A stretch of 64,000 nucleotides of DNA from Synaphobranchus kaupii. Lineage: Eukaryota > Chordata > Actinopteri > Anguilliformes > Synaphobranchidae. Position numbers and translations under genes: made by a program. Shown piece after piece: positions 1 to 11,499 of the stretch. How positions within the stretch are numbered: position 1 is the first letter of the stretch; the number at the start of each line of letters is the position of its first letter. The DNA lies in the NCBI GenBank assembly GCA_029718625.1, contig CM056383.1, positions 64,728,849-64,792,848 of the forward strand, in the 5' to 3' direction. The notes under the pieces are model-generated. The model saw nothing but the letters and a program-made list of their open reading frames with translations. It did not search any database and was not told the DNA's origin.

Positions 1-1470
1 AAATAAAGTACTGAGAATGGATGTCGTTTCATGCGTAAATTCAACAACTAGCCCTTGTGTTGGTTGCTGCACAAAGAAACTGCGAATGAAGGCTAGAAAA
101 CAAACAGAGCAGGCGCTCCTTAGCCTGTGACGCCATAGAAGCTAACTAGCGAACTCCTGCGAGAATCCATTTATCACCAAACTAAAAATACTCTAGATAA
201 TAGCGCTCCATACTGTTGATAATTATGATGATAATAATAACAATAATAATAATAATAATTTGTATTATATATTTTTAAAAACACTTACATGTCCAGGCAC
301 GGGTCCATGCCAGAGTCATTGCTCTGCCAGAACACAGACTTCTTCGCCTCTGGGACACTTCTTCACCTCCAAAACCTGAGCAACCGTGAAATAAGCGCTC
401 TTCTTTCCACCGTTGATTGCCACGTTCGCGTATAAATGTATAAAATAATCGTAAACTTTGAAGCAGCAAAGACATCACCAGCGCAATTGCATCATACAGC
501 TGCCCGTGTCTGCGTACAGAGAAAGACTGGTCTGTGGACGTTTTTTCAGCTCACAAAAAAAGCTACACATTGCTAAATACATCGGGATAGACTGAAAACG
601 TAATTGTAACAGCAATCCAGCCCATCCCTTCCAGGATAAACTCAGTCAAAATGGCCACAGGCGTCATCTGATGCTGTCGACAGTCAGGAGCGCACAGGCC
701 GATTGCCCTATGGGCTGTCTTTACGCGTGGATACAGCGCCGTTCACAGTCGCTTGAATATGACATATTTTGCTTCGTTTGAAAGGGCAGGAACCCCCGTA
801 GAAGATAATCTACGTGTTTTACGTTAGATCATTCCTGTAGCAGTCTAGTAATGCTTTTACGCAACGGTAGTAACGTAGTACAAACGCAAAAGCGAAGGGT
901 ATCGCACTGTGGAAATTGAGACTTTCCTGGATAATGGATAAATGGGTTACGAAAAAACGTTGAGGATTCTTCAGAAAAGGGTTATAACTGCATAACCAGG
1001 TATCGTATTTGGTTGCTTAAACATGTTTATCAAGAGAATTTGTAGAAAATAAAATGTATTTATACAAAACCGGAAGTATATCGGTTGTATGCATACTGAA
1101 GTGAGCACGGGAAAAAAACACCTAATGTTTATTTATACAACTTTTCAATAATATACAATTGTTCCTGAATCGGATCTTGATTTTTCAGCGTGTTGAAATG
1201 GTACCAAGAGCTTTTGTGATACGCATTTTATTGCCTGTGATTGCGGCGAGGTGAAGGCTGTAAACAAATAAAAAAAGTGGTTGGGCTATTAGCACCCTGC
1301 TGCTTTATGGCTCTGTAGTGTAACCTGAGAGCTGATAAGCATATAAACGAATGTGTTCGCAGGCTGTGACTGTTTTTTAACAATTTTGCGTCGAAAGTTC
1401 CGTGTTTTATTAACGTTATAATTTAGAATTTAAGAGAAATATGAACACTATAAAAAATTGGACCGCATGC
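1..1470. other. Left-edge intergenic DNA, no supported gene
   Basis: AT-rich DNA with a short ATA/ATT-rich simple repeat near 225-262. A minus-strand open stretch around 275-478 ends at a donor-like GTAAGT, but I could not attach it to a protein family. No RNA gene or recognisable domain was seen. Confidence 0.4.
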
Positions 1471-1474
1471 GTCC

Positions 1475-1990
1475 CACCACTAGGGGGCCAAAGCCTATAG
1501 AGTTAAGGGTTTCTTCTCCTGACTTTTTCCACATAGAGTTCTATAGGAAAATGAGTCAGGAGAAATAACCCTTGCAGTGATCCATCCATATCTACTCCAT
1601 ATCTGGCAAGATAGTGATAGTTTGGGGCTCGTTCGATAGCTCAGACCCTTGATGACTTACAGCCACTTAGCCACCCATGTGTTCCATACTGTACCAGTGT
1701 AATTTACTGCTGAATCTAGTCTCACCCCCCAATTCCCAGAGAGATCCATTCAAATGCAGAGAGGATATAGTATCGCTTGTAACAGTACCTGAAAATAAGA
1801 TTGAGAGTCTTTTGATGTTGATGGGTCACAGAGTTCAGGAAGTAAGAGCATGCAAAGGATATGCGACCAAATATGAAATATGATGGGTCAGTGTGACCAA
1901 TAACCCAACAAGAACTAAAAGCATTTAGTTTGAAATGCATTTTCCAACATTTCTTTGCATTTATTTTGACCAAAATGATGAAAATGAACT
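1475..1990. mobile_element. Degenerate Tc1/mariner-like DNA element fragment
   Basis: Contains the module that recurs in this window at 23.4, 27.5, 39.2, 40.7, 44.4 and 59.6 kb: a segment reading GAGATCCATTCAAATGCAGAG (shown here as its first 20 bases or so), then GAGTCTTTTGATGTTG and GCAAAGGATATGCGACCAAA. A flanking inverted pair around 1507-1527 and 1553-1573 (TTTCTTCTCCTGACT and its complement) forms a hairpin. The short open frames inside are repeat translations, not genes. Confidence 0.6.
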
Positions 1991-2640
1991 AATCTAAGTT
2001 AGTATTGTAAATGGTACAACTGTTTTGCTTCATTTAAGCCATTTCCAAGTCTCTGTGATGCTCACACCTGGGCTGTGGTCCAAGCCGTTAAATGTTCTGC
2101 CCTCCTGCACTTCCCCTCGCCACTTCCACTTGGGAGGATGTGACGTAGCACCAAAACAACACGAGTAGACACTCGAACCGACGGGGAGGAGCAAGGGAGG
2201 GAGCAGAATTATTTTTGAATTGGACCGCTCTCGGAAATTCGCCAGAGCCAGAGACGCCAGCAGACCATTGAAAAATGAGTTTGTGCAAAACTTTCCGATT
2301 TGCATAAGACAGCAAGCTCCAACCAATATCTCAATGTTTCTTCTGGGGAAAAGAGCTAACTAGAAAATGATTGACAGACACCACTTTAAAATACCTCATA
2401 AGCAGGAATGGAGAATAATACACTTGTATGTTGCAAAATACCTCACAATACAAACGGTGGATGCATAGATTGCTTTGCAGTTGGCACCGAAGTATAAAAC
2501 ATAAAGAGGTGTGCAACCTGTATTAAATATAAAATCCAAGCAAGTGGAAGTGGCTAGTGGAAATGCAGGAGGGCATACATTTAACGGATTAAATAGAACA
2601 CCCCCTGAAATAGGTGAGAATTGACCAAATTTACTAGGCA
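1990..2640. repeat. Dispersed repeat with a nested ~0.5-kb inverted-repeat MITE (2087-2590)
   Basis: The outer sequence (about 1995-2075 and 2590-2640) matches a continuous copy at about 52235-52375. Between these parts lies an insert bounded by perfect 11-bp inverted ends, CCGTTAAATGT and ACATTTAACGG. Inverted sequence extends about 50 bp further in (CCCTCCTGCA, CCACTTCCACTTG). The copy at 52 kb therefore acts as the empty site for this insertion. Confidence 0.6.
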
Positions 2641-3969
2641 ACACAAGTGCGTATGCCAGCCTTGTCTTTTTGTAACAACGTATATGCATGATCAAGCATT
2701 ATGCCAAAATAAATGATGGTCAATTTCACCATTCATGGGCCATTTAAGTAAGTGTTTATAACTTTTTCTTATCCAATATTGATATTCAATGTATATCACA
2801 ATACGTTTAAGAAAAGTTACAAGCGCTGCCATATGGAATTTCATGATGGAAAATGTATTGATTTTCTCAAAGTGACAACGAGCTGCGTTTCTGTTGTTAA
2901 CTACCATTACTTTAACTAGGCTACTGTAGCTACCTTGCAAATGCCAAGGTCTTTAGTTAGCTACAACTATATCATCTACCACCATACAAACCATTAGTAG
3001 CTATGTCTACAGTGTAGGCTATACAACCCTTTAAAACATGTACCTTCATCCATTTAAAAATATTGCAAACACTTTCATTTATTTGTAGTTCATGGTAAAG
3101 GACAGAATCCACGCCTGTCTTTCTTTGAGCTAGAATGTATGTGTGGTTTGCATGTATTCTGCATGTATGTCTCTCCCTAGGTGTAATTATCTTATGGTTC
3201 ATAAATTTAGATGCATTATCATCAGTTAGCTACTCATACCAAACACAGTACAAAAAGAAGTGATATCTCAACAAAAAATGTTTTCAATGTACAAAAATTC
3301 CAATTTACTTACGGATAACCTACAAAGCACTGTCTGTAAGTCGTTATTTAAAAACTTGCAAAAACTAGGCCTGTCATTAAGAGTATTGACATCTCATGTG
3401 GTGACCAATACCCCAGGAACAGACTCCAGGAAATCCAAAAATTAGATCGAAAACAGTAGGTCCAGTGACTGAGAATTTACTCACCAATGCGTATTGGAAG
3501 AGCACCTCAAGGGAAGTCCAAGAGAACTCTGAAAAACTTCCTGATGCATTCACCTTTATGGACAGTTTCAGCGAACAGTTATCTGAAACCCAATTTGCGA
3601 GGTCACACCCTTAGAACATAACCACCAATTATTGCTCTCTACGTTGTCAATCTCCCCGCTTTCTGGGTAGTGCTCCCTGCTGATCACCTCATCAGGGTAC
3701 CTGCTATCCTACCATGAGTTAGCTTGCCGTCATCGCCTTGAAGCAGTGATGCCTGACACACATTGGTTCCTAAACAGTGGAAAACAAGTGAGATTATAAA
3801 TGCATAGGAGACAATACAACAGAACATGCAGGCAAGACATTCCAATTTCCTCCCATACTATTCGATCAGGCCCATTTCCCTTACTAGAGCTCTCAGCACT
3901 CAGCTCCAGAAGGCCTGGACCAGTCCAGCAGTCCGAGTGCGAGTTCCCAGCATGCCACATCAATAGCAA
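2641..3969. other. Intergenic DNA, nothing recognised
   Basis: AT-rich sequence with short random open frames only. No family-level similarity, RNA gene or strong repeat was noticed. Confidence 0.35.
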
Positions 3970-6024
3970 AATGAGGCCAAGTTACAACAAACAATATCGC
4001 CTATTGTAACTCACACTAATTAAACCAGATCTATTCAAAAGCAATGCTACCTAATCTTAACAAAAAAATTTTCATGTTACTTGGGCCTGTGTTTTTTTTT
4101 TTTTACATCTTGTCATCTGAAGAGAATGTGGTCATTCAAACTTTATATGTCAAATAACAAAAATTGCCTCATGGAAGAACACATCATTTCAATTAATGTT
4201 TTAAACAGTTGATGAATAATTCAGAAAGGATATGTTTATACTTTGTTGTCAAGTTACTTTAGAAAATGTGCAGATTTTAAAATGTTATATTATGTTCAAA
4301 TTTATAAACAGACATTTATACCAAGAAACATAATTTACAATAGAGAAAGGGGATGCATAAATAAATACAGATAAAATAATAATAATAGTAAATAGCCTAA
4401 ATATTGCATTTTTACAATACTATCCAAACACTTGTTTGTTCCATTAATGTAGCCTACTGTATTGTGAACAAAATAATGTCTAGGCTCTGTAGGACCACAC
4501 AGGTTTCTATTCAAATACAAATACAAGCCAGATAGCTTATGATTGGCTCATAGATATAAAACCATGGTTACTGGCCACCGTCTTACCTGGGTAATGGTCT
4601 CAAAAATGGTGCCACTAACTATGACATATGTCACATCTATGGTTCTATATCTATGGTAAGCACATTCACCCGGTGAAAATGTAGCCTGTCGTTGAGTGTT
4701 ATGAACTCATGTTTGGAAGAGATAGCTGGCTAGCACATCAAATAACTGAAATTATCGGGGAATTGGCCAGATTTTGAGTTTGGTAAACTAAGTAGCCTAC
4801 TTAGGCTACCGAACGCTAAATCTGACCAAGTTCCCGATATGGTTCGTGGGACATGCATATTCTTGCGACTAGCTGACAGGAGATAATCCTTAGCTACATT
4901 AGCTACCGTAAGGAGATAATTTCAACTCGTAGAAGTGGCATTACCTTGATCCAGCGCTCAAACGTTTGCTTAACTTCTTATTCATTATTCAGCTGGAGAC
5001 ATTTTGTCATTTAGCCACATAGTGCTAGCTAACGTTCGGAATTTAAGAACACGTCTGATTAAGAAAACGTCTGATTAAGAATTAATTTGCTGGTGTCTGT
5101 ATATATCAGGGCATATTATTATTATCATGGAATGCTGCGCGCACATCTGTTATGACATTGCTGAGCAACCGGTCTATTTACCCAACAGCAACAGCAATGT
5201 CATAGCACATCTACTATGACATTGCTGAGCAACCGGTCCATTTACCCAACAAGCGGTGTCGGTTGTTAGGTAACCATGGTTACACACACAAACACTGCAA
5301 GATCACTATACTACCACTATTTACTCTGTCTATTTATGCCACTTCTCGCGAGACGTTCAATAATGTAGTCAATCAGTCGGTCAGTAAGATTCCAGCAGGA
5401 GAGGCAAAAACGAGCAGCAGGAGTGCCTTGAAAAATCTCCAGCCCGCCTCCCCGTCCCACAACAGACACACAGCGCATGAAAAAAACGAAAGACAATTTT
5501 TTTATTGGAAATATAATCACTGCGGTGACGACGAGACCGCAGGTCGAGTTGCGAAGTACTCTCAGCAGTGATTATATCAAATAACGCACGCATTCTTTAT
5601 TTCGGATTTGCCTAATTGCTAGCACGCTGTTGCTATTGTTGCTATTGCTGCTTCCTAGGCAACGCTCTATAGAACGCGTCTACGCATTGGCAGCGCGGTT
5701 ATGCTAAATACCAGCACTGGTGGAATGCGTCTCGGCAAATCGCGTAACTCGTTCGGATCTCATTTTTGGATTTATTTTTCATGTCTAAGTGTAACACATC
5801 TGAATTGCAGATTATTTCCACTATCAATGATTATCATTTGACACTTTGATGTGACACATAAAGTTTCAATGACCACATTCTCTTCAGATGGTAAGATGAA
5901 AAAACACAGGGCCAAGTAACATGAAAAAAAATTTGGAAAGATTGGGTAGCACTTTGGAATAAAGCTAGTTTCATTACTGTGAGCTACTATAGGCAATATT
6001 GTTTGTTGTTACTTGACCTAATTT
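3970..6024. mobile_element. ~2.05-kb element with ~190-bp terminal inverted repeats
   Basis: About 3970-4160 pairs with 5835-6024 in inverted orientation. Shared blocks include CAACAAACAATAT, CATGTTACTTGG and CATCTGAAGAGAATGTGGTC. The interior has no convincing transposase. It holds a 40-bp direct duplication (CTATGACATTGCTGAGCAACCGG-like, near 5150-5190 and 5214-5250) and CpG-containing DNA near 5330-5760. This is probably a non-autonomous DNA transposon or foldback element; the superfamily is unknown because no target duplication was clear. Confidence 0.6.
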
Positions 6025-7300
6025 TCATATAAATACTTTTAATGGTAGGCTTAGTTTTTGCAAGTTTTAATTAATGACTTACTGACACTGCTTTGTAGGC
6101 TATGCATGGGTATCTTGGCATTTTTGTACACTCAAAACATTTTTTTGTTGTGATTAATATTACAGCAACAAATTTATTAATCAAAGACAGGTATTAGGCC
6201 TACCTGTGCAGCATGATCAGGACTTCTCATTTACTGTAAACCAGTCACCCTGCCACAGAGAACACATTATGAGCAGGACCTGGAAATGATTACCTGAGAT
6301 ACTTTTATTCAAAGGGAATTTCACTTCAAAAAGTCCTTCTGTTGATCTTAAGTCTTAAATCTCTCATCTACAGCAATGACAAGGGACCAGTGCCATCTGC
6401 TGTTCATTCTTTGCTCTAATACTCATCTGAAGAGATTTAAGCGCTCTCCTAAGCACCGTGCTGCTTTAGCAAAAGAACATTACAGCTTATTGTTCTCTGC
6501 AGAAAAATAAAGATTACCTCAGAAGAGGCTGATATTTAACAGACACCACCATCTGTGAATTGTGTTCCTCAGCCTTGTTCATAGCTACCTACCAGACTCT
6601 CCCCATAAATTGCCCCTTTCCATTCATGTTTACACAGTCTACCTCTACATACACAGTACCATTTTCAGTGTTCAATAAAATTTTACAGTTTATATGAGTC
6701 CAATAGGGAACACATGCACTCTATTAAAATAAGTAGTATTGGACATTTTAACATTTGTGTGTGATTCAGCCTGATTTATGATTTCATTCAGAAATAGAGA
6801 GTTATACAAGTAAGTGATCACCGTTATACACATTAAAGTCTCAACACAGAACTGTTTATGCATACATCAGTGTTCATGACAACGCAGTTGAATTAATGTT
6901 GTAACAAGGGCCTTAAAAGAGAGTGACATCCTATGGCTTAGTATGCTACTAGACTCATAATACATGCTATATATTCTTCAAAATATCAGGCTTTTGTTTG
7001 TACATAAAATATGTGGCTTACAGGTTAACAGACTGCAGTAGACTGCGTTTTGGAGTTTATCTCAGATGTGCAGGTATTTTATTCTGGTGGTGCATAACCA
7101 GGGGTGAATGTACAATGCATGATACAAACGCTTCATTATGGTTATAATTAAGTGAGCAATAAATGTTTTTTTTAAACTAGTGCAGTCTATGGGACAAATA
7201 AAGAACTGAATGCAACGCTGTCCTGTTTTTAACCTTCATTCAAACAACAATATTAAAAAGCAAATGTAACCAAGTATAAATATGCATTCATCAAATATCA
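6025..7300. other. Intergenic DNA, nothing recognised
   Basis: AT-rich, without domains, RNA genes or clear repeat boundaries. Confidence 0.35.
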
Positions 7301-7359
7301 AGTCATAACTTGATAGAATATTAATTGATGGACGCATCTTGCATGTAGCAGATCTATTT

Positions 7360-7672
7360 TGTGATGCATATCCTTTGATACCCAGTCATGATAGCATCAC
7401 CTGTTTACCTGTGGAATGTTCCAAACGGGTGTTTTTTTGAACTTCCCAGTCTTTTTTTGCCCCAGTCCCAACTTTTTTGGAACGTGTTGCAGGCATCAAA
7501 TTTGGAATTAGCGTATATTTACAAATATCAATAAAGTTGATGAGGTAAAACATGAAATATCTTTTCTTTGTACTGTTTTCAATTAAATATATGTAAAAGA
7601 TAATTTACAAATCACTGCTTTCTGCTTTTATGTGCATTTTACATACTGTCCCAACTTTTTTGGACATGCCAA
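7360..7672. mobile_element. DNA transposon fragment ending in the CCCAACTTTTTTGGA repeat
   Basis: The block runs from GATACCCAGTCATGATAGCAT to ACTGTCCCAACTTTTTTGGA. It recurs almost in full at 44503-44785, and its palindromic end recurs as a compact MITE at 58617-58762. The ends resemble the common fish MITE family whose termini read AATTCCAAAAAAGTTGGGAC. Confidence 0.65.
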
Positions 7673-7674
7673 AA

Positions 7675-8290
7675 ACCCTTGATCATCCATCAACATGGGG
7701 AAGGTTAGAGAACAAAAAAAAAAAAAAAGACAAACACGACCGTAAGGGGATCCATAAGTACCCACGACGGGGACAACTACTAGTTTGGGGAAATGGAAAG
7801 AGGAATCCTGACGGAGCAGAAAGGGGAAATAAGCCCCGGCGAATCCGCCAAACAAAAAGCAACCCGGCAAACGGGCGATAAAGCTCGCAGACTCGAGCAG
7901 AAAATAAAAGGAAAAGAAAAAATGCCTCTAGCTCAATAAACTCTGAATGAGCAAAAATAAAGAGGCGAACAGGAGAAGGTAACAGAGGTTAACCTGCCTC
8001 GGAGAAAACAGGAAGGAAAAAACGAAGCAAGAAACAAAGAGTGCAAAGAAAACAAACTCCTAATAAAGTTTCTCAAAGCACGCCTAAGGGCAAGTCCCGC
8101 TACTCTTTTAGCAAATTTAGGCTGAAAGACCAAAGTGGTCGCCTAGTTCCTAAACCGATACCTGGCTTAAAGTGAAATGAACGTTTACACAGAAGTGCGG
8201 AGAGGTGCACACGCCCACCTTAAGTAGAGGCGCACACCTGACGCCAATAAAGGTTAATAGGAGAAGGGCGAGAGTGCCCTCTGGCTACAG
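7675..8290 (-). mobile_element. LTR-retroelement-like leader copy (minus orientation)
   Basis: The reverse complement is a pyrimidine-rich sequence that aligns by eye with 10780-11200 on the + strand. Shared blocks include GGTATCGGT, GACCACTT, GCGGGACTTGCC and CTGCTCGAGTCTGCGAG. I take both to be diverged copies of the 5' region of one retroelement family. No gag or pol reading frame remains. The family name cannot be given from the sequence alone. Confidence 0.45.
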
Positions 8291-9390
8291 ACACGCACCA
8301 TAACCGCCAGAAAACAGAGAGCAGGCTGAAACCAAGGGGCCAGCTTTCGGCTCTCAACCTCAGCACCGGATATAATGTCGCCCTGTGCTGATATCTATGA
8401 TTTGCGCTCAGAAAGCCAGTTTTCCCATTGGGCTCCATTAATTTTTCACAGCAAATTAAAAATATTTCCATTCATATAATTAGGTTAACTCTGTGCATTA
8501 TATTTCTTTAAAAAATCTCATCATTTTTCCGAAGTAATTTATTTGGTTCTTACCACACAGACAAAGATATGATTTATTTTTGTATTATTTATTTTGGCCT
8601 ATCTGCGCCTTCCTCGTTGTACATGTGACTTCACTGGACACAACTGCGCATGTGAGATGAGCGCAAAATTAAAACTTCCTGGTTCGGATGTGCTCCCCAT
8701 TGGTTTCTATTGGCATCGCCGTCTCTACATTATATATACTCTAAGGCTGAAACCATAACGGTGTCTTCCATTTACACATCCTTCTACACAGACTGAAAGG
8801 ATTTATGGGGGGATCCACAATAGGATTGTGATGCTTTTACTCCAATTAACCAGTGTGCTGTCTGCGTCATGCATATTTAAATTATGTTTACCAACCTTAA
8901 ATTTCGGCACCAAAATATGACACATTTTATGTAAATGGAGCTTAATACAGGGTATGTCTGATTCACAAAGATGACCACAAATTACCACTCACAATGAGCA
9001 TGGATTTTTTTAAAAAGACCTCAAACCTGCCAGAAAGTAGCACAGTCTATATAGAAGCCATATGTAACGTGTAAACCTGTCAACATCCTTATGTGTGGGT
9101 CAGTTGTTCCTTTTAGTCATTATTATTCCTGCACCATTAGTACACTAAATAAAATAAATTCCTTGGAAAATTACAGGGAAGTTTCCAATTAATGTTATCT
9201 GATCAACTCAAAAATACCGGTCTTTTACATTCATACTTTCACAGATAACTAGATACCATTACCCATTTTTGAGCTGAAAAAAAGGATTGTGCTCAGACAG
9301 CTGAGACAAGGAGCATCCTAGCAAATGTGAACTAATGCAGCATAGAAGATGAAACTTTGTGCAACCGTTGCTCAAGCAATTTCTATTGAA
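8291..9390. other. Intergenic DNA with scattered repeat-like patches
   Basis: The segment near 8320-8420 (AAGGGGCCAGCTTTCGG) faintly resembles patches near 9770 and 52400, suggesting an old dispersed repeat. Nothing coding is supported. Confidence 0.35.
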
Positions 9391-9739
9391 GGTTGATCTG
9401 TTGGCTGAAACACCATGTTTTCAACAAAAGCATTATGTATTTTTGCACTGCATTAACTTTCTATTTAGACATGGTTACCTGGTTACTTGATTTTCATAAA
9501 TACTTTCTGAGGCAGATATCAATAGCTGGTATTCATCTGGCCATATTGACCAATGCTAAAGTCAATGCCTATACCATACATTACTACACAAATGCAAACT
9601 GCAACCAAGTTGTGCCAGAAAGAGTGGGCTCACAGCCATGCACGTACAGGTTCCTGCCAAAAGCACAGCGGACGTTCTCCGCACCGTGGATAGCCAATAT
9701 CAGACATGAGGAATCTGTACGATCTTCAGGGTCAAGAAC

Positions 9740-9990
9740 AGAGACCTGTAGGCGAGGTCGCAGCTCCGTGCCAAGGGGCCAAGACTGGGCTTTCGTTTTG
9801 AAGCTCACTTCCAGTGGCTTTGTCCGAATTTTTATACAGTCTATGCTACGTGCACTCACCTGGCTCAAAAAAAGAATAAGCATTGGACTGCACAGCCCAG
9901 CGCTTTTGTCACTAAAAAGCCTGCATACAAGGGTGTGGAAATGCCTCATCACTAAAAAGCCTGCATATAAGGGTGTGGAAATGCCTTGTC
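9740..9990. repeat. Dispersed repeat plus a 43-44-bp tandem duplication
   Basis: The string GGGCTTTCGTTTTGAAGCT (9786-9804) also occurs near 52419. The unit CACTAAAAAGCCTGCATA...GGTGTGGAAATGCC is present twice in tandem (about 9909-9951 and 9952-9987). A 204-codon open frame from 9393 crosses this repeat material; it has no recognisable domain and is not called as a gene. Confidence 0.5.
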
Positions 9991-10214
9991 ATGTAGCAAC
10001 TCTATGACGTCTGCTTGGACACGTTCTCCTTATGAAAGCTTTTACAGTGAATCACTCAGCTGTCTGCCGGAAGTGGTGGCTCATTTGGACCTATAATGCC
10101 CAAACAGGTGGTTAACAGCCCACTTCAACTGGGCTACAGATTTCAGCAAAGCCCTTCTTTATAACCCTTATTGTTGTGTTGATTCCACTGAGATTTAACT
10201 TGGGCTTTTGGCTC

Positions 10215-10219
10215 TACAT
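10215..10219. repeat. Left target-site duplication of solo LTR (TACAT)
   Basis: TACAT directly precedes the TGTGG start of the LTR and is repeated at 10556-10560. Confidence 0.85.
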
Positions 10220-10555
10220 TGTGGTAGGGGGGCGTGGTTTTAGGCGCTGCCGGCAAGAGAGAGAGTGAACTCGTGTGGTTTGTGGAGCCGGCACAGCTGT
10301 CGGAAATCATGCAATTGGTGATGAATGATTGTTTATTGATTGTGTAATTAACCAATTGCCTTGATTGTTCGACAGTGAGCCTGGGCGCATAAAAGGAGGC
10401 TGCTGGGAGTTTGGGAGGAAGAACGAATGTATGTGTGTGTTTTGTTTGTAAAAAGCGCAGAGTAAAAGGCGGAAAATATAATAAACGGAGTGATCTCAAA
10501 AATAACTGACTGTCTTGGTCTCTTGAACCCGAGTAGTGGCACTCGCTTCGCCACA
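10220..10555 (+). mobile_element. Solo LTR of an LTR retrotransposon
   Basis: This 336-bp sequence starts TGTGG and ends CCACA, the usual inverted dinucleotide ends extended to five bases. It is flanked on both sides by the 5-bp duplication TACAT. Inside are a TATA-like ATAAAAGGAGG near 10390 and an AATAAA signal near 10480, in the order expected for U3-R-U5 on the + strand. No internal gag-pol sequence adjoins it, so it is a solo LTR left by recombination. The 5-bp duplication fits Ty3/Gypsy or BEL types; I cannot decide between them. Confidence 0.85.
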
Positions 10556-10560
10556 TACAT
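10556..10560. repeat. Right target-site duplication of solo LTR (TACAT)
   Basis: Exact copy of 10215-10219, directly after the terminal CCACA. Confidence 0.85.
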
Positions 10561-10749
10561 GTTTGAATATTATGAGATTATTGGTTTTTCCATCTCCGTG
10601 CCCTACAAGATCTCAATAAAAAATAGCCTTGTTTGACCTTGCACACTGCCTCCTTGTTTGGTGCTCTTGCTTCCCACACCTGTGTTTGTTCATACACCCC
10701 TGTACTACATCACAGTTCATAACCTATACGCTCTGCCTGAGAATTATAA

Positions 10750-11350
10750 TGAAAACATGGCACTCGTGGCTTTGACCTGTTCAGGTGTTCCGCCGGCTAT
10801 ATAAGCTCTGCGTCTTCCGGTCTCGGCGCTTCCGTGTTCTCATTTTTCTTTGCCATGAAGCCGGTAAAGGTATCGGTACGAGGAGACCACTTCGCTTTAT
10901 AGCTCTGCTTTAAAGTGACGCGGGACTTGCCTCTAGTTGCTTTAGAGTTCCTTATAGGGTTTGCTTTCTCTTTTGCACTTCTGTCCTTCGTCCTGGTTTT
11001 ACTTTCTGTTATCTCTGAGACCGTTACCTTCGTTACCGTTTTTATTTACCTCTTTATTTTAGTGCTGTTACCGTTTTTATTTACCTCTTTATTTTAGTGC
11101 TCTCTCGTATTGAGAGCGAGAGGTAAATCTCTCCTTTCCTTTCTCTGCTCGAGTCTGCGAGTCTTCGCCCACTTCTCCTTCTTTGATTTTCTTTTGGCGC
11201 TACACCGGGAGTTTTTATTCCCATTTCTTTATTTTTTCCTGTTCCGTTCGTGGATATCCTCTCCTATTTTGTGGTTATTCCACCTACGTGGAATTCCCCT
11301 TCAGTCACGTCTGGACCTTGGGCAGCGCCTGTCTCACTCACAGGCAGGGT
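10750..11350 (+). mobile_element. LTR-retroelement-like promoter/leader copy (plus orientation)
   Basis: A TATA-like CTATATAAGC lies at about 10798. A pyrimidine-rich leader follows, homologous to the reverse complement of 7675-8290. It contains a short direct duplication of GTTACCGTTTTTATTTACCTCTTTATTTTAGTGC (about 11029-11060 and 11066-11100; only the shared sense is given). Pyrimidine-rich open frames here are compositional. No gag or pol was seen. Confidence 0.45.
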
Positions 11351-11468
11351 AGCAGCTGAGGAGCTGAGCAGCTTTGACAATCACACAGCTGCTGCCCATT
11401 GCTTAAAGGCCTGGTTCTTGGGCCTGCAGAAGAGATATACTTGTCTACTACATGAACTTGGTTTTGTA

Positions 11469-11496
11469 ACTTCTTCTTCTTCTTCTTCTTCTTCTT
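11469..11496 (+). repeat. (TTC)n microsatellite
   Basis: About nine TTC units; on the other strand a GAA tract. Confidence 0.9.
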
Positions 11497-11499
11497 AAT

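Noticed and set aside
275..478. Minus-strand open stretch ending at GTAAGT, possible exon of an upstream divergent gene (DIAPH3 would be expected by human synteny)
   Set aside because: No frame could be matched to DIAPH3 or another family, and the most protein-like frame contains a stop.
9393..10007. 204-codon + strand open frame
   Set aside because: Crosses a dispersed repeat and a 43-44-bp tandem duplication; no domain, no splice context, composition like its surroundings.
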